64,000 bases of DNA. Origin: Streptomyces aidingensis. GTDB lineage: Bacteria; Actinomycetota; Actinomycetes; Streptomycetales; Streptomycetaceae. This document shows, in pieces, positions 8,239-17,678 of the stretch (position 1 is the stretch's first letter; each line of letters begins with the position of its first letter). Made by a program: the position numbers and the translations under genes. A model generated the notes under the pieces. The model was given only the letters and a program-made list of their open reading frames with translations, was not told the origin of the DNA and did no database searches. The stretch lies in the NCBI RefSeq assembly GCF_900112355.1, contig NZ_FOLM01000001.1:969702-1033701 (forward strand). Direction: 5' to 3'.

Positions 8239-10464
8239 TCAGGCGCGTTCCAGCCGGACGGCGCAGACCTTGAACTCGGGCATCCGGGAGGTCGGGTCCA
8301 GCGCCGGATTGGTCAGGGTGTTGGCCCGCCCCTCGCCCGGCCAGTGGAACGGCATGAAGACGGTGTCCTGCCGGATGTCGCGGCTCAGCCGCGCCGGGGC
8401 CACGGCCCTGCCGCGCCGCGAGACCACCGCCACCGGCTCCCCCTCGGCGGCGCCCAGCTTCTCCGCCAGCCGGGGGTGGAGCTGGACGAACGGCCCGGGC
8501 GCGGCCTCGTTCAGGCTGTCCACCAGGCGGGTCTGGGCACCGGACTGGTACTGGGCCAGCACCCGGCCGGTGGTCAGCAGCAGCGGATACTCCTCGTCCG
8601 GCTCCTCGGCCGCCGGGCGGTGGCTGACCGGCAGGAAGCGGGCCCGGCCGTCCGGGGTGGCGAAGCGGTCCAGGAACATCCGGGGCGTGCCAGGGTGGCC
8701 GGCCGCCGAGTGGTCGTTGGACGGATCGTCGTTCATCTCGCCCGGGGTACCGGCGCCGGAGACGGTGCCCGGCGCCAGGGAGGGATCGGGGCACGGCCAG
8801 AAGACACCGTCCTCCGCCAGGATCCGGCGGTAGGTGATGCCCGAGTAGTCCGCCTTGCCGCCCGCCGAGGCGCGGCGCAGTTCCTCGAAGACCTCCTCCG
8901 GATCGGTGGGGAAGCCCTTCTCCCAGCCCATCCGGGCGGCCAGCTCCCGCATCACCCACAGATCGCTGCGGCAGCCCTCGGGCGGCTCCACGGCCTGCTG
9001 CCGCAGGATGACCCTGCCCTCCAGATTGGTCATGGTGCCGGTCTCCTCGGCCCACTGGGTGACCGGCAGCACCACATCCGCCAGCCGCGCGCTCTCCGAG
9101 AGCACCACATCGCAGACCACCAGGAAGTCCAGCGCCCGCATCCGCTCCTCGACATGCGCGGCGCGCGGCGCCGACACCACCGGGTTGGACGCCATCAGCA
9201 GCAGCGCGCGCACCGCGTCCGGCCGCTGTGCCGCCCGGTCCCCGTCCGCGCCGAGCGCGTCCAGCAGTTCGTAGGCGCTGCGGCCGGGCCCCGGCAGGCT
9301 GTCCGGCTCCACGCCCCACACCCGGGCCACATGCTCGCGCGCCGCCGCGTCCGCCAGCATCCGGTAGCCGGGCAGCTGGTCCGCCTTCTGGCCGTGTTCC
9401 CGCCCGCCCTGGCCGTTGCCCTGCCCGGTCAGGCAGCCGTAGCCGGACAGCGGGCGGCCCGGCCGGCCGGTGGCCAGGCACAGATTGATCCAGGCCGAGA
9501 CGGTGTCGGTGCCCTTGGCCTGCTGCTCGGGGCCGCGCGCGGTGAGCACCATGGCGTGCTCGGCCTCGCAGAACATCCGTACCGCCGCCCGCAGCTGCGG
9601 CAGCGGCACGCCGGTGATCCGCTCCACCAGCTCCGGCCAGTGGGCCATGGCCGCGGCCCGGGCCTGCGGCCAGCCGGTGGTGCGGGCGGCGATGTACGCC
9701 TCGTCGGTGCGGCCCTCGGCCACCACCAGGTGCAGCATGCCCAGGGCCAGCGCCAGATCCGTGCCCGGGCGCGGCGTCAGATGCAGATCCGCCTGCTCCG
9801 CGGTGCGGGTGCGGCGCGGATCGATGACGATCAGCCTGCCGCCGTTCGCCCGCAGCTCGGTGAAGTAGCGCAGCGCCGGGGGCATGGTCTCGGCGAGATT
9901 GGAGCCGACGAGGATGACGCAGCCGGTGCGCGGGATGTCGTCCAGCGGAAACGGCAGGCCGCGGTCCACGCCGAACGCCTTGGTCCCGGCCGCCGCGGCC
10001 GATGACATACAGAACCGGCCGTTGTAGTCGATCTGCGAGGTGCCCAGCACCAGCCGGGCGAACTTGCCGAGCGTATACGCCTTCTCGTTGGTCAGACCGC
10101 CGCCGCCGAAGACGCCGACCGCGTCCGCGCCCCAGGCGGACCGGGTCGCGGCCAGCCCCTCCGCGACCCGGTCCAGGGCCTCCTCCCAGGAGGCCGGCTC
10201 CAGCCTGCCCGAGGCGCGGCGGATCAGGGGCCGGACCAGCCTGACCCGGGAGGAGAGCACGGAGGGGGCGGTGCGGCCCTTGCCGCACAGCGCGCCCTTG
10301 TTCACCGGGAAGGCAGAGCGCTCGACGACCAGCAGACCGCCCGGTTCGGCCGGCTCGGGCCGCAGGCCCATGCCGCACTGGAGCGCGCAGTAGGGGCAGT
10401 GCGTGTCCGTGGTCCGGGTCCGCCGGGTCTCCCCGGTCTCCCGCGCCGGTGCGTCAGCGTTCAT
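8239..10464 (-). CDS. nasA: Assimilatory nitrate reductase catalytic subunit (molybdopterin oxidoreductase)
   Basis: A 741-residue Mo-bis-MGD enzyme of the NasA type that reduces nitrate to nitrite in the cytoplasm. The N-terminal [4Fe-4S] ligands are Cys23, Cys26, Cys30 and Cys60 (HCPYCALQC ... GALCGKG). Next come the molybdopterin oxidoreductase core (GVFGGGGLTNEKAY, VGSNLAETMP) and a C-terminal molydopterin dinucleotide-binding domain (LLLTTGRVLAQYQSGAQT, FMPFHWPGEGRANTLTN). There is no Tat signal, consistent with an assimilatory enzyme. Length is normal for the family. It is divergent from a sirohydrochlorin chelatase gene, which fits a shared need for siroheme in nitrite reduction. GTAAC motifs in the shared promoter region suggest nitrogen control. 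Confidence 0.92.
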   Translation of the reverse strand: MNADAPARETGETRRTRTTDTHCPYCALQCGMGLRPEPAEPGGLLVVERSAFPVNKGALCGKGRTAPSVLSSRVRLVRPLIRRASGRLEPASWEEALDRVAEGLAATRSAWGADAVGVFGGGGLTNEKAYTLGKFARLVLGTSQIDYNGRFCMSSAAAAGTKAFGVDRGLPFPLDDIPRTGCVILVGSNLAETMPPALRYFTELRANGGRLIVIDPRRTRTAEQADLHLTPRPGTDLALALGMLHLVVAEGRTDEAYIAARTTGWPQARAAAMAHWPELVERITGVPLPQLRAAVRMFCEAEHAMVLTARGPEQQAKGTDTVSAWINLCLATGRPGRPLSGYGCLTGQGNGQGGREHGQKADQLPGYRMLADAAAREHVARVWGVEPDSLPGPGRSAYELLDALGADGDRAAQRPDAVRALLLMASNPVVSAPRAAHVEERMRALDFLVVCDVVLSESARLADVVLPVTQWAEETGTMTNLEGRVILRQQAVEPPEGCRSDLWVMRELAARMGWEKGFPTDPEEVFEELRRASAGGKADYSGITYRRILAEDGVFWPCPDPSLAPGTVSGAGTPGEMNDDPSNDHSAAGHPGTPRMFLDRFATPDGRARFLPVSHRPAAEEPDEEYPLLLTTGRVLAQYQSGAQTRLVDSLNEAAPGPFVQLHPRLAEKLGAAEGEPVAVVSRRGRAVAPARLSRDIRQDTVFMPFHWPGEGRANTLTNPALDPTSRMPEFKVCAVRLERA

Positions 10465-10486
10465 GGCCCCAGCATGCGTCGTCCGT

Positions 10487-10519
10487 GTTACGGCAGGGGC
10501 GACCGGACCGTTACGTCAC
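10487..10519. promoter_or_regulatory. Possible degenerate GlnR sites between nasA and chelatase gene
   Basis: Two GTTAC motifs (10487 and 10510; GTAAC on the other strand) plus GTCAC at 10515 lie in the divergent promoter region. Their 23-bp spacing is one base off the 22-bp GlnR period and the b-sites are poor, so this is only a weak match. Confidence 0.3.
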
Positions 10520-10625
10520 CGGGGCGGGCAGCTCAGAGCCGGACGGAGCGGGGCGTGAGGGGCGGGGCGGCCATCCGTGACATCCGGGCAACACCACGGC
10601 AACGTGCACCTTGCAGGCTGGCAGC

Positions 10626-11342
10626 ATGACCGCCGCCTACACCGGACCGACCCTGGTCGCCGTGGCCCATGGCTCGCCCGATCCCCGGGCGCAGCACACC
10701 GTCCGCGCCCTGCTCCGCCGCGTCCGCGCCCTGCGCCCGACGGTGCGGGTGGAGCTGGGCCATCTGGAGACGGACCAGCCGCTGCTGGCCGACACGCTAC
10801 GCGGGTTGCGCGGCGAGCCGGTGCTGGTGCCGCTGCTGTTCGGCCGCGGATACCACATCAAGCACGACATTCCCGGCGTGCTGGCGGAGGCCGGGCACCA
10901 CTCGGCCGCCGTGGCCGCCTGTCTGGGCCCGCATCCGCTGCTGGTGGACGCGCTGCACGGCCGGCTGCTCCAGGCCGGCTACCGGGGCGGCCCGGTGGTG
11001 CTGGCCGCGGCCGGGTCCCGGGACCCGGAGTCCGCGGCCGGGACCCGCTACACCGCCGGCATGCTGGCCGCCCGGCTCGGCGGGGTGCCGGTCGTCCCGG
11101 CCTATGCCTCGGCCGCCGCGCCCACGGTGCCGGAGGCGGTGGCCGGCCTGCGTGCGGCGGGACACCGGGAGATCGCCGTGGCCTCGTGCTTCGCCGCGCC
11201 CGGCTACTTCGCGACGCGCTGCGCCGAGGCCGCGCCGGGTGTGGTCTCCGCGCCGCTGGGCGCCCATCCGGCGCTGGCCAGGCTGCTGCTGCACCGCTAT
11301 GACCAGGCGGTTGCCGCCCGCCGCTCCGCCCTGGTCGCCTGA
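10626..11342 (+). CDS. Sirohydrochlorin chelatase (CbiX/SirB family)
   Basis: A 238-residue two-domain chelatase that inserts Fe2+ (or Co2+) into sirohydrochlorin to make siroheme. The N-terminal VAVAHGSPDPR motif carries the metal-binding His, and GHLETDQPLL and PLLFGRGYHIKHDIP are family signatures. The second half repeats the fold (VVLAAAGSRDP ... VVPAYASAAAP). The ATG at 10626 has a weak AGG upstream; a TTG start 15 bases earlier is less likely. Being divergent from nasA and near nirB, it probably supplies siroheme for nitrite reductase. Iron rather than cobalt specificity is inferred from this context. Confidence 0.88.
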   Translation: MTAAYTGPTLVAVAHGSPDPRAQHTVRALLRRVRALRPTVRVELGHLETDQPLLADTLRGLRGEPVLVPLLFGRGYHIKHDIPGVLAEAGHHSAAVAACLGPHPLLVDALHGRLLQAGYRGGPVVLAAAGSRDPESAAGTRYTAGMLAARLGGVPVVPAYASAAAPTVPEAVAGLRAAGHREIAVASCFAAPGYFATRCAEAAPGVVSAPLGAHPALARLLLHRYDQAVAARRSALVA

Positions 11343-11419
11343 GCGCCGCGGCCCCCGGCCGCCCCGCGGCGGGCTCCGCCGGACGCGTGATCGTTTCGCC
11401 CGGGGACGAACTGACGGTC

Positions 11420-11425
11420 TATTGT
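11420..11425 (+). promoter_or_regulatory. -10 box for a leaderless hemC transcript
   Basis: TATTGT ends 7 bases before the GTG of hemC, and no ribosome site is present. The transcript would therefore start at the initiation codon. The -35 region is poor. Confidence 0.4.
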
Positions 11426-11432
11426 GTGCCGG

Positions 11433-12365
11433 GTGCCCGCTGAGCTGATCCGGATCGTCTCCCGTTCCTCGCCGATGGCCCTGGCCCAGGTCGAGCGCGT
11501 GCGCGCCGAGCTGGCCGCACGGCATCCCGGCATCCGTACCGAGGTGGTGCCGGTGACCACCTCCGGGGACCGCTGGCTGGGAGACCTCTCCAGCCTGGGC
11601 GGCAAGGGCGCGTTCACCAAGGAGGTGGACGCGGCACTGCTGGCCGGCGAGGCCGATCTGGCCGTGCACTGCATGAAGGACATCCCCGCCGACCGGCCGC
11701 TGCCGGCCGGCACCGTGTTCGCCGCCGTCCTGGAGCGGGACGACATCCGGGACGCCCTGATCCACCCCGGCGGGCGCACCCTGGACGAGCTGCCGCCCGG
11801 CACCCGGGTCGGCACCTCCTCGGTCCGGCGGGTCGCGCAGCTCGCCGCCTCCCATCCGCATCTGCGGTGCGTGCCGTTCCGGGGCAACGCCAACCGGCGG
11901 CTGGCCAAGCTGGCCGCGGGCGAGGCGGACGCGCTGGTGCTGGCCGTCTCCGGGCTGGAGCGGATCGGTGAGACGGAGCGGATCAGCGAAATCCTCTCCC
12001 CGGAGCAGATGTGCCCGCCGATCGGCGCGGGTGTGCTGGCCCTCCAGTGCCGGGAGGACGACACCGAGACCATCGGCGCGGTCTCCGCGCTCGGCCATCC
12101 GGACACCCACCGGGAGACGGACGCCGAACGGATGCTGCTGCATGTGCTCCAGGGCCACTGCAACAGCCCGATCGCCGGCTATGCCCGCGCCGAGCGGGAC
12201 GGCCGGCTGTCGCTGCGCGCCCGGGTGTTCTCGCCGGACGGCAAGACCGTGCTGGACGCCCACGAGTGGGCCGGGCCGCTGGACCCGGCGACGCTGGGCA
12301 TATCGGTGGCCGTGACCCTGCTGCGGCAGGGCGCCCGCGAGGTCATCGACGCCATCCCGCACTGA
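11433..12365 (+). CDS. hemC: Hydroxymethylbilane synthase (porphobilinogen deaminase)
   Basis: A 310-residue enzyme that joins four porphobilinogens into hydroxymethylbilane. Visible motifs are [10 protein letters not shown] at the N-terminus, [13 protein letters not shown] carrying the catalytic Asp, [20 protein letters not shown], and the cofactor-attaching Cys in [12 protein letters not shown] (about residue 242). It is not in a heme operon but sits beside the siroheme and nitrate genes. It may be a second copy besides one in the heme cluster; that cannot be checked here. The GTG at 11433 is chosen because a -10 box lies 7 bases upstream and no ribosome site is seen; an in-frame GTG 9 bases earlier is possible. 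Confidence 0.9.
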   Translation: MPAELIRIVSRSSPMALAQVERVRAELAARHPGIRTEVVPVTTSGDRWLGDLSSLGGKGAFTKEVDAALLAGEADLAVHCMKDIPADRPLPAGTVFAAVLERDDIRDALIHPGGRTLDELPPGTRVGTSSVRRVAQLAASHPHLRCVPFRGNANRRLAKLAAGEADALVLAVSGLERIGETERISEILSPEQMCPPIGAGVLALQCREDDTETIGAVSALGHPDTHRETDAERMLLHVLQGHCNSPIAGYARAERDGRLSLRARVFSPDGKTVLDAHEWAGPLDPATLGISVAVTLLRQGAREVIDAIPH

Positions 12366-12401
12366 CGCGCCGTCCCCGGCGCCCGCCGCCGCGGCCGGGC
12401 G

Positions 12402-13568
12402 TCACGGGCCGGGCGGGCGGCGGTCGGGCGGACCGGCGGCGTCGGTCAGCAGGCGCACCGCGTGCGGCTGGTCCAGCCCGGTGGCGCGGAGGATGTCCAC
12501 GGCCGCCGCGCGCACCTGCCCGACCAGCACGCTGGCGGTCAGCGGACGGTCCTCGGCGAGCAGCTGCGAGGCGGTCTCGGCGGCGCGCAGCGCGGCGGCC
12601 CGGGCGCCCTCCCGGGCCTGGGTGCCCTCGCCCTCCACCCGCCGCCGCAGTTCGGTGACGGCCACGGCCAGCGAGTCCAGGGCGGTGACCAGCCGCTGGT
12701 CCACGGGCTGTCCGTAGCGGACGGCCACGGCCGTGCCCCGGGCCAGGGCCCGGGCGGTGGCGGCCATCATGTCGAGCCGTTCGCGCACCAGCACCACCGG
12801 CAGCCGGGCCTGGGCGGAACGCCGGCGCCGGCCCAGCCGGGCGCTCTCCCGGGCCACCGCCAGCGCCTTGTCCAGCTCGCCGACCCGGGCCTCGACGCGG
12901 GCGGACTCGGCCATCATCCGCTCGGCCCGGGCGGGGTCGGAGTGCTCCAGCGCCTCGCTCAGGCCGCGCAGCACCATGGCGAGATGGGCCAGCACCTCGC
13001 CGCCCGCCCGGCGCACCGCGCGCCGCGGGTCGGGGGCGGCCAGCGCGCCCAGCGCGAGCGCCACCGCGCCGCCGATCAGCGCGTCACCCATCCGGAACAG
13101 CGGGTTGCCGCCCTGCGGTGCCAGCGCCACCACCAGCACGGCGGCCACCGCCGACTGATTGACCAGCACGCTGCTGGTGCCCAGCAGCACGGCCGTGCCC
13201 ATGGCCAGGCCCACCGCCACGGCCAGTTGCACCGCACCGGCGCCGATGACGCCGATGACATGGACCAGGATGTCGGCCGCGGTCAGGCCCACGGCCACGC
13301 CGACGGCCAGTTCCAGCGCCCGCCGGATGCGCTGGCCCGCGGCGATGCCCGCGCACACCACCGCGGCGATCGGCGCGAAGAACGCCTCCTCGGAGCCGAA
13401 CAGCCGGACGGCGGCGGCATAGGCCAGCCCGGCGGCGAGCGCGGCCAGCAGCACGGAGGGGCCGTAGCGGCGCAGCCGCGCGGCGGCCCGCCGGACGCGG
13501 CCACCGACCCGGCGGGCCAGCCGGTAGAGGTGCAGCAGCCGGTACAGGCGCAGCAGCCAGACCCACAT
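12402..13568 (-). CDS. FUSC-family (aromatic acid exporter-like) membrane protein
   Basis: A 388-residue integral membrane protein. About five to six hydrophobic helices occupy residues 35-180 ([88 protein letters not shown]). A long cytoplasmic helical domain follows (about 190-350). This is the arrangement of the FUSC/ArAE family. Substrate unknown. The ATG start gives a basic N-terminal amphipathic segment. It is convergent with hemC and divergent from dgt; no co-transcribed partner. Confidence 0.82.
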   Translation of the reverse strand: MWVWLLRLYRLLHLYRLARRVGGRVRRAAARLRRYGPSVLLAALAAGLAYAAAVRLFGSEEAFFAPIAAVVCAGIAAGQRIRRALELAVGVAVGLTAADILVHVIGVIGAGAVQLAVAVGLAMGTAVLLGTSSVLVNQSAVAAVLVVALAPQGGNPLFRMGDALIGGAVALALGALAAPDPRRAVRRAGGEVLAHLAMVLRGLSEALEHSDPARAERMMAESARVEARVGELDKALAVARESARLGRRRRSAQARLPVVLVRERLDMMAATARALARGTAVAVRYGQPVDQRLVTALDSLAVAVTELRRRVEGEGTQAREGARAAALRAAETASQLLAEDRPLTASVLVGQVRAAAVDILRATGLDQPHAVRLLTDAAGPPDRRPPGP

Positions 13569-13775
13569 CGCCGCGTCACGCCTCCGGGCCCGGCCGGCAC
13601 CGCATGCCCGCGTCCGGGTCCGTCATCCGCCGCACCTGCCCCATGTCGCCCGTCGTTCCTCCCGTCCGGCCGGCCACCGCCCCCGGTTTCCCCGCCGCGC
13701 CCCGGCGAACCCCCGCGGACCCGGGCGGGGAGGCGCGCGGTGCCGGGCGGGCGGCGGGCGGTTAGGGTCGGGTCC

Positions 13776-15128
13776 ATGCCCGGCCGGAGCGATGGCACGC
13801 ACCACGATCTCTCCCGTCCCGGTGCCGAGGCCCGGCCCGCGGACGGTTACGGGCCGGGGGACACCGAGCGGTGGGACCCGGAGCCCGACAAGCGTCCGGG
13901 CCGTACCGCGTTCCAGCGCGACCGGGCGCGGGTGCTGCACTCGGCCGCGCTGCGCCGGCTGGCCGGCAAGACCCAGGTGGTCACCCCGGACCGTCCGGCG
14001 CCGCCGCACCCCGCCTGGGACCCCAGCCCGCGCACCCGGCTCACCCACTCGCTGGAGTGCGCCCAGATCGGCCGGGAGATGGGAGCCGCGCTGGGCTGCG
14101 ACCCGGATCTGGTGGAGACCGCCTGCCTGGCCCACGATCTGGGCCATCCGCCGTTCGGCCACAACGGTGAACGGGTGCTGGCCGCGATCGCCGGCCCCTG
14201 CGGCGGCTTCGAGGGCAACGCGCAGTCCCTGCGGCTGCTCACCCGGCTGGAGCCGAAACGGTTCCGCGCCGCCGGGGGGAGCGGCGGCCGGGGCGAGCCG
14301 GTCGGTCTCAACCTCAGCCGCGCCGCCCTGGACGCGGCCACCAAGTACCCGTGGCCGAGCGGCGGGGACCCCCAGGATCCGGCCTCCCCGAAATTCGGCG
14401 TCTACGAGGACGACCTGCCGGTCTTCCACTGGCTGCGGCGGCCCGCGCCGAAGGCCGTCCGCTGCCTGGAGGCCCAGGTCATGGACTGGGCGGACGATGT
14501 GGCGTACTCCGTGCACGATGTCGAGGACGGCCTGCACGCCGGACACCTGGACCCGGCCATGCTGCTCTCCGACACCGAACGCCGCGGTGTGTTCGCCGTG
14601 GCGCTGCGCCGCTACACCCCGCCCGGCACCGACGAGGGGGAACTCGCCGCCGCGCTGGACCGCCTGCTGGACCAGGAGTGGTGGCCGCACTCCTACGACG
14701 GCACCGCCCTCGCCCAGGCCCGGCTGAAGAACGCCACCAGCCAGCTCATCGGCCGGTTCTGCGTGGCCGCCGAGCGGGCCACCCGGGACCGGCACGGCCC
14801 CGGCCCGCTGCAGCGCTACCGCGCCGGCCTGGTGGTGCCGCGCCCGGTCCGGCTGGAGTGCGCGGTGCTCAAGGCGGTCGCCGATGTCGCCGTGATGCAG
14901 CGCCCCGAGCAGGAGCGGCTGCGCGCCGCCCAGCGGGAACTGCTCGTCGAACTCGCCGACGCGCTGCTGCGCCGGGCACCCGACGGCCTCGATCCGCAGT
15001 ACCACGCGCTGTACACGGCGGCGTCCGGCGACCGGGAGGGGCTGCGGGTGGTGGTGGACCAGATCGCCGCGCTCACCGATGCCGCGGCCCGCGCCCTGCA
15101 TGCCCGGCTGACCGGCCGGCAGCCCTGA
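13776..15128 (+). CDS. dgt: Deoxyguanosinetriphosphate triphosphohydrolase
   Basis: A 450-residue HD-domain hydrolase that cleaves dGTP to deoxyguanosine and triphosphate, or other dNTPs in some members. The HD signature is [16 protein letters not shown], preceded by [15 protein letters not shown] carrying the first metal His. The second metal region is [17 protein letters not shown]. Length and the actinobacterial C-terminal segment are normal. It precedes a regulator and, further on, dnaG; in many actinomycetes dgt and dnaG are close neighbours, which supports a nucleotide-pool or replication role. Confidence 0.92.
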   Translation: MPGRSDGTHHDLSRPGAEARPADGYGPGDTERWDPEPDKRPGRTAFQRDRARVLHSAALRRLAGKTQVVTPDRPAPPHPAWDPSPRTRLTHSLECAQIGREMGAALGCDPDLVETACLAHDLGHPPFGHNGERVLAAIAGPCGGFEGNAQSLRLLTRLEPKRFRAAGGSGGRGEPVGLNLSRAALDAATKYPWPSGGDPQDPASPKFGVYEDDLPVFHWLRRPAPKAVRCLEAQVMDWADDVAYSVHDVEDGLHAGHLDPAMLLSDTERRGVFAVALRRYTPPGTDEGELAAALDRLLDQEWWPHSYDGTALAQARLKNATSQLIGRFCVAAERATRDRHGPGPLQRYRAGLVVPRPVRLECAVLKAVADVAVMQRPEQERLRAAQRELLVELADALLRRAPDGLDPQYHALYTAASGDREGLRVVVDQIAALTDAAARALHARLTGRQP

Positions 15129-15132
15129 ACCG

Positions 15133-15165
15133 CCCCGGGCGCGCGGGATCGCCGCGCGCCCGGGG
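15133..15165. terminator. Terminator after dgt
   Basis: Perfect 14-bp G+C arms with a 5-base loop (GATCG), beginning 4 bases after the dgt stop. Confidence 0.65.
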
Positions 15166-15522
15166 CCGGGGAACCCCGGCGCCGCCGGGAGCGGGTGCGC
15201 CGCCGCACCGCGGACCCGTCGCGGGGCACGGCCGGGCGGCGCGGGCGGGGCACGGCGATGGTGCGCGCCGGGCGCCGGGCGCCGCATCCGTGAATGCACC
15301 GGCGCCGGGCCCGCCCCCGAGGCCGTTGTGCGGGTGCACAGCGGCGGCCACCGGCGGTTATGCCGCGGCCCCGAGTTGGCCCGCGGACGGTGGACGGACC
15401 CGGGGTGCGGTGGTGCCCTGACGGCACGTCTTGCCTACCGCCGAGTAGTCGGGCCGGGCGCCCCGCACGGGGCCGCCCGCGGACCCGGACACCGGCGCCA
15501 GGACGGACAAGGAGGTCGCACG
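15166..15522. other. Intergenic region before the LuxR-type regulator
   Basis: No gene is supported. It holds GC-rich direct repeats (GGGCGCC units) and ends in a clear GGAGG ribosome site at 15511-15515. No convincing -35/-10 pair or operator was found. Confidence 0.5.
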
Positions 15523-17301
15523 ATGCCGCTGCCGCTCGCCCCGGAGAACGGACCGCACCGCGTCCCGTCCGCCGCCGCCGACCGCCCCCGGGACGACCGT
15601 GCCCGGGACCCGCACCCCCCGGCCCAGCCCGGCACCCGGCCCGCGGCCCAGCCCGGGACCGGGCCGGCCGCCCGCCGTCCGGGCTCTCCCGCCCCGCGGC
15701 CGGCCCCGCCGCTCTCCCCGGCCGTACTGGGCTCCGCCCTGCGCCGGGCCGCCGCCGGCGCCCACGCCCAGGCGCTGCGGGCCCGGCTGCTCACCGAGGC
15801 CGCCGGACGGAGCTGGGCGGCCGGGCGGCCGGACCGGGCCCGGGCCATGCTGGAGCGCGCACTGCGCCTGCGGGCCGGTGACGCCGCCCGCGGCCGGGCG
15901 ATGCTGCTGCTGGGCAGCCTTCAGGCGCAGACCGGGGTGGTGACGGACGCCGCGGAATCGCTGGCCCATGCCGCGCGGCTGCTGCACCGCTGCGAACCGG
16001 TGACCGCCCGGGAGGCGGCCTGCCGGGCCACCGAGGCCGCCTGGGCCTCGGGCACCGTCCCCCCGCCGACGCCCGCGTCCCCCGGCACCGGCGGCGCCGA
16101 TGACTATGTGCTCGGCGTGGCGCTGGCCGCCGAGGGGCGGCTGGAGGCCGCCCTGGAGCCGCTGCGCCGGGAAGTCGCGCGCGGCAGGGCCGGCCGGGAC
16201 CCGGCCGGTCTGATGCGGGCCGCGGTCGCCGCCGTCATCCTGGGCGAGGTCGCCGAGTCGCGGGTGCTGGCCGCGCACGCCCTGGCCACCGCCCGGCTGC
16301 TCGGCATGCGGCTGCTGGAGGCCAATGGCCTGGAACTGCTCGCCTACGCCGAACTCCGCTCCGGCCGGCACGGCGCGGCCCGCACCCACGCCGTGGAGGG
16401 GCTGCGCGCCGCCCGCCGCACCGGCCAGCGCAATATGGCCGCCCATCTGCACGCCATCCTGGCGATGGCCGCCGCCATGGACGGCGACCCGGAGACCACC
16501 GCCCGGCACGCCGCCGCCACCGCCGGGTACGCCGGTCCGCACGGGCTGCGCGCCGCCGACACCCTGGCCGCCTGGGCCCTGGCCCGCTGCGACCTGGCGC
16601 GGGGCCGCTGGGACGAGGCCGCCGCCCGGCTGGAGCCGCTGATCCGGCCCGGTCCCGGCCAGGGCCACCCGGCGCTGCGGATGCTGGCCACCCCCTGCCT
16701 GATCGAGGCCGTGGTGCTGTCCGGACGGCCGCGCCGTACCGCCCAGTCCGCGCTGGCCGTCTACTCCCGCTGGGCGGACGTCACCGCCGACCCGCAGGCC
16801 CCCGCCCAGCTCGCCCGCTGCCGGGCGCTGCTGGCCGGTCCGGAGGACTCGACCCGGCTGTTCGACCGCGCGCTGGCGGCGCACCGCCGGGCCGACAGCG
16901 ACTTCGAGCGGTCCCGCACCCAGTTGCTGCACGGCATGCTGCTGCGCCGGCACCGCCGCCCGGGGGCCGCCCGCGCGGCGCTGCGGGACGCCCTGGTCGG
17001 TTTCGAGCGGTGCGGTGCCCAGGCGTGGGCGGAGCGGGTGCGGGCCGAGCTGCGGGTCGGCGGCGAGGCGCCGGGGGAGGGGAGCCCGCCCGGGCTCTCC
17101 CGGCTGGCCGGGCTGACCCCGCAGCAGCTCCGGATCGCCCGCCATGTGGCGGAGGGGGCCACCAACCGGGAGGTGGCCGCCCGGCTGGCGGTCAGCCCGC
17201 GCACCGTGGACCACCATCTGCGGAATGTGTTCTCCACCCTCGGCATCCGGTCCCGGGTGGAGCTGACCCGGCTGCTCACCACCGCGGACGCGCCGCACTG
17301 A
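15523..17301 (+). CDS. LuxR-family regulator with TPR-like body but no ATPase domain
   Basis: A 592-residue transcription factor. The last 65 residues are a LuxR/GerE helix-turn-helix (LTPQQLRIARHVAEGATNREVAARLAVSPRTVDHHLRNVF). The middle 400 residues are Ala/Leu/Arg-rich helical repeats of the TPR kind found in large LAL regulators. The expected N-terminal AAA/NB-ARC domain with Walker A and B motifs is absent; in its place are about 65 Pro-rich residues with a repeated QPGT-PAA unit. The start is firm: GGAGG lies 7 bases before the ATG. It is either a naturally ATPase-less LAL relative or an old truncation. Targets are unknown. Confidence 0.82.
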   Translation: MPLPLAPENGPHRVPSAAADRPRDDRARDPHPPAQPGTRPAAQPGTGPAARRPGSPAPRPAPPLSPAVLGSALRRAAAGAHAQALRARLLTEAAGRSWAAGRPDRARAMLERALRLRAGDAARGRAMLLLGSLQAQTGVVTDAAESLAHAARLLHRCEPVTAREAACRATEAAWASGTVPPPTPASPGTGGADDYVLGVALAAEGRLEAALEPLRREVARGRAGRDPAGLMRAAVAAVILGEVAESRVLAAHALATARLLGMRLLEANGLELLAYAELRSGRHGAARTHAVEGLRAARRTGQRNMAAHLHAILAMAAAMDGDPETTARHAAATAGYAGPHGLRAADTLAAWALARCDLARGRWDEAAARLEPLIRPGPGQGHPALRMLATPCLIEAVVLSGRPRRTAQSALAVYSRWADVTADPQAPAQLARCRALLAGPEDSTRLFDRALAAHRRADSDFERSRTQLLHGMLLRRHRRPGAARAALRDALVGFERCGAQAWAERVRAELRVGGEAPGEGSPPGLSRLAGLTPQQLRIARHVAEGATNREVAARLAVSPRTVDHHLRNVFSTLGIRSRVELTRLLTTADAPH

Positions 17302-17678
17302 GCCTGCCGCCGGGTGGCCGTCCACCGGCCGTTCACGAGCCTTCCGCAGCCGTTCGCGGGCCGTGCGGCGGATCGTTTCCGCCGGTTTGCCCGATCGTGA
17401 TGTGTGACCGTCCGGACACGTGGGGTCAACCGGGCTGCTCAGCGCCGCCAGGGCGGCCGGCGGCTGCGCACGAGCTCCGACATGTCCCGTCGCCGGGGTG
17501 GAATCGGGCGGATTCCTGCGCCATGATGCGGTGACCTACCGGTCGGTATGTCAGCCGTCGCGCCGCGCCGTGCACGGCTTCCCGGCCGGTCAGCACCGTA
17601 GTCCATTCGCACAGTCCCATTTGTCCCGCCATTGGTGCACGAGCCGCCCGCACCGCCCCGACGAGGTGGAGGTCCGCG
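17302..17678. other. Intergenic region upstream of the PucR regulator
   Basis: No gene is supported. It contains the inverted repeat at 17533-17552 (listed separately) and, at its end, GGAGG six bases before the next ATG. Confidence 0.5.
17533..17552. promoter_or_regulatory. TetR-type inverted repeat
   Basis: GACCTACCG-GT-CGGTATGTC, with 9-bp arms and one mismatch. Outwardly it resembles operators of TetR-family repressors. No TetR gene is adjacent; it lies 127-146 bp before the PucR gene. Confidence 0.45.
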
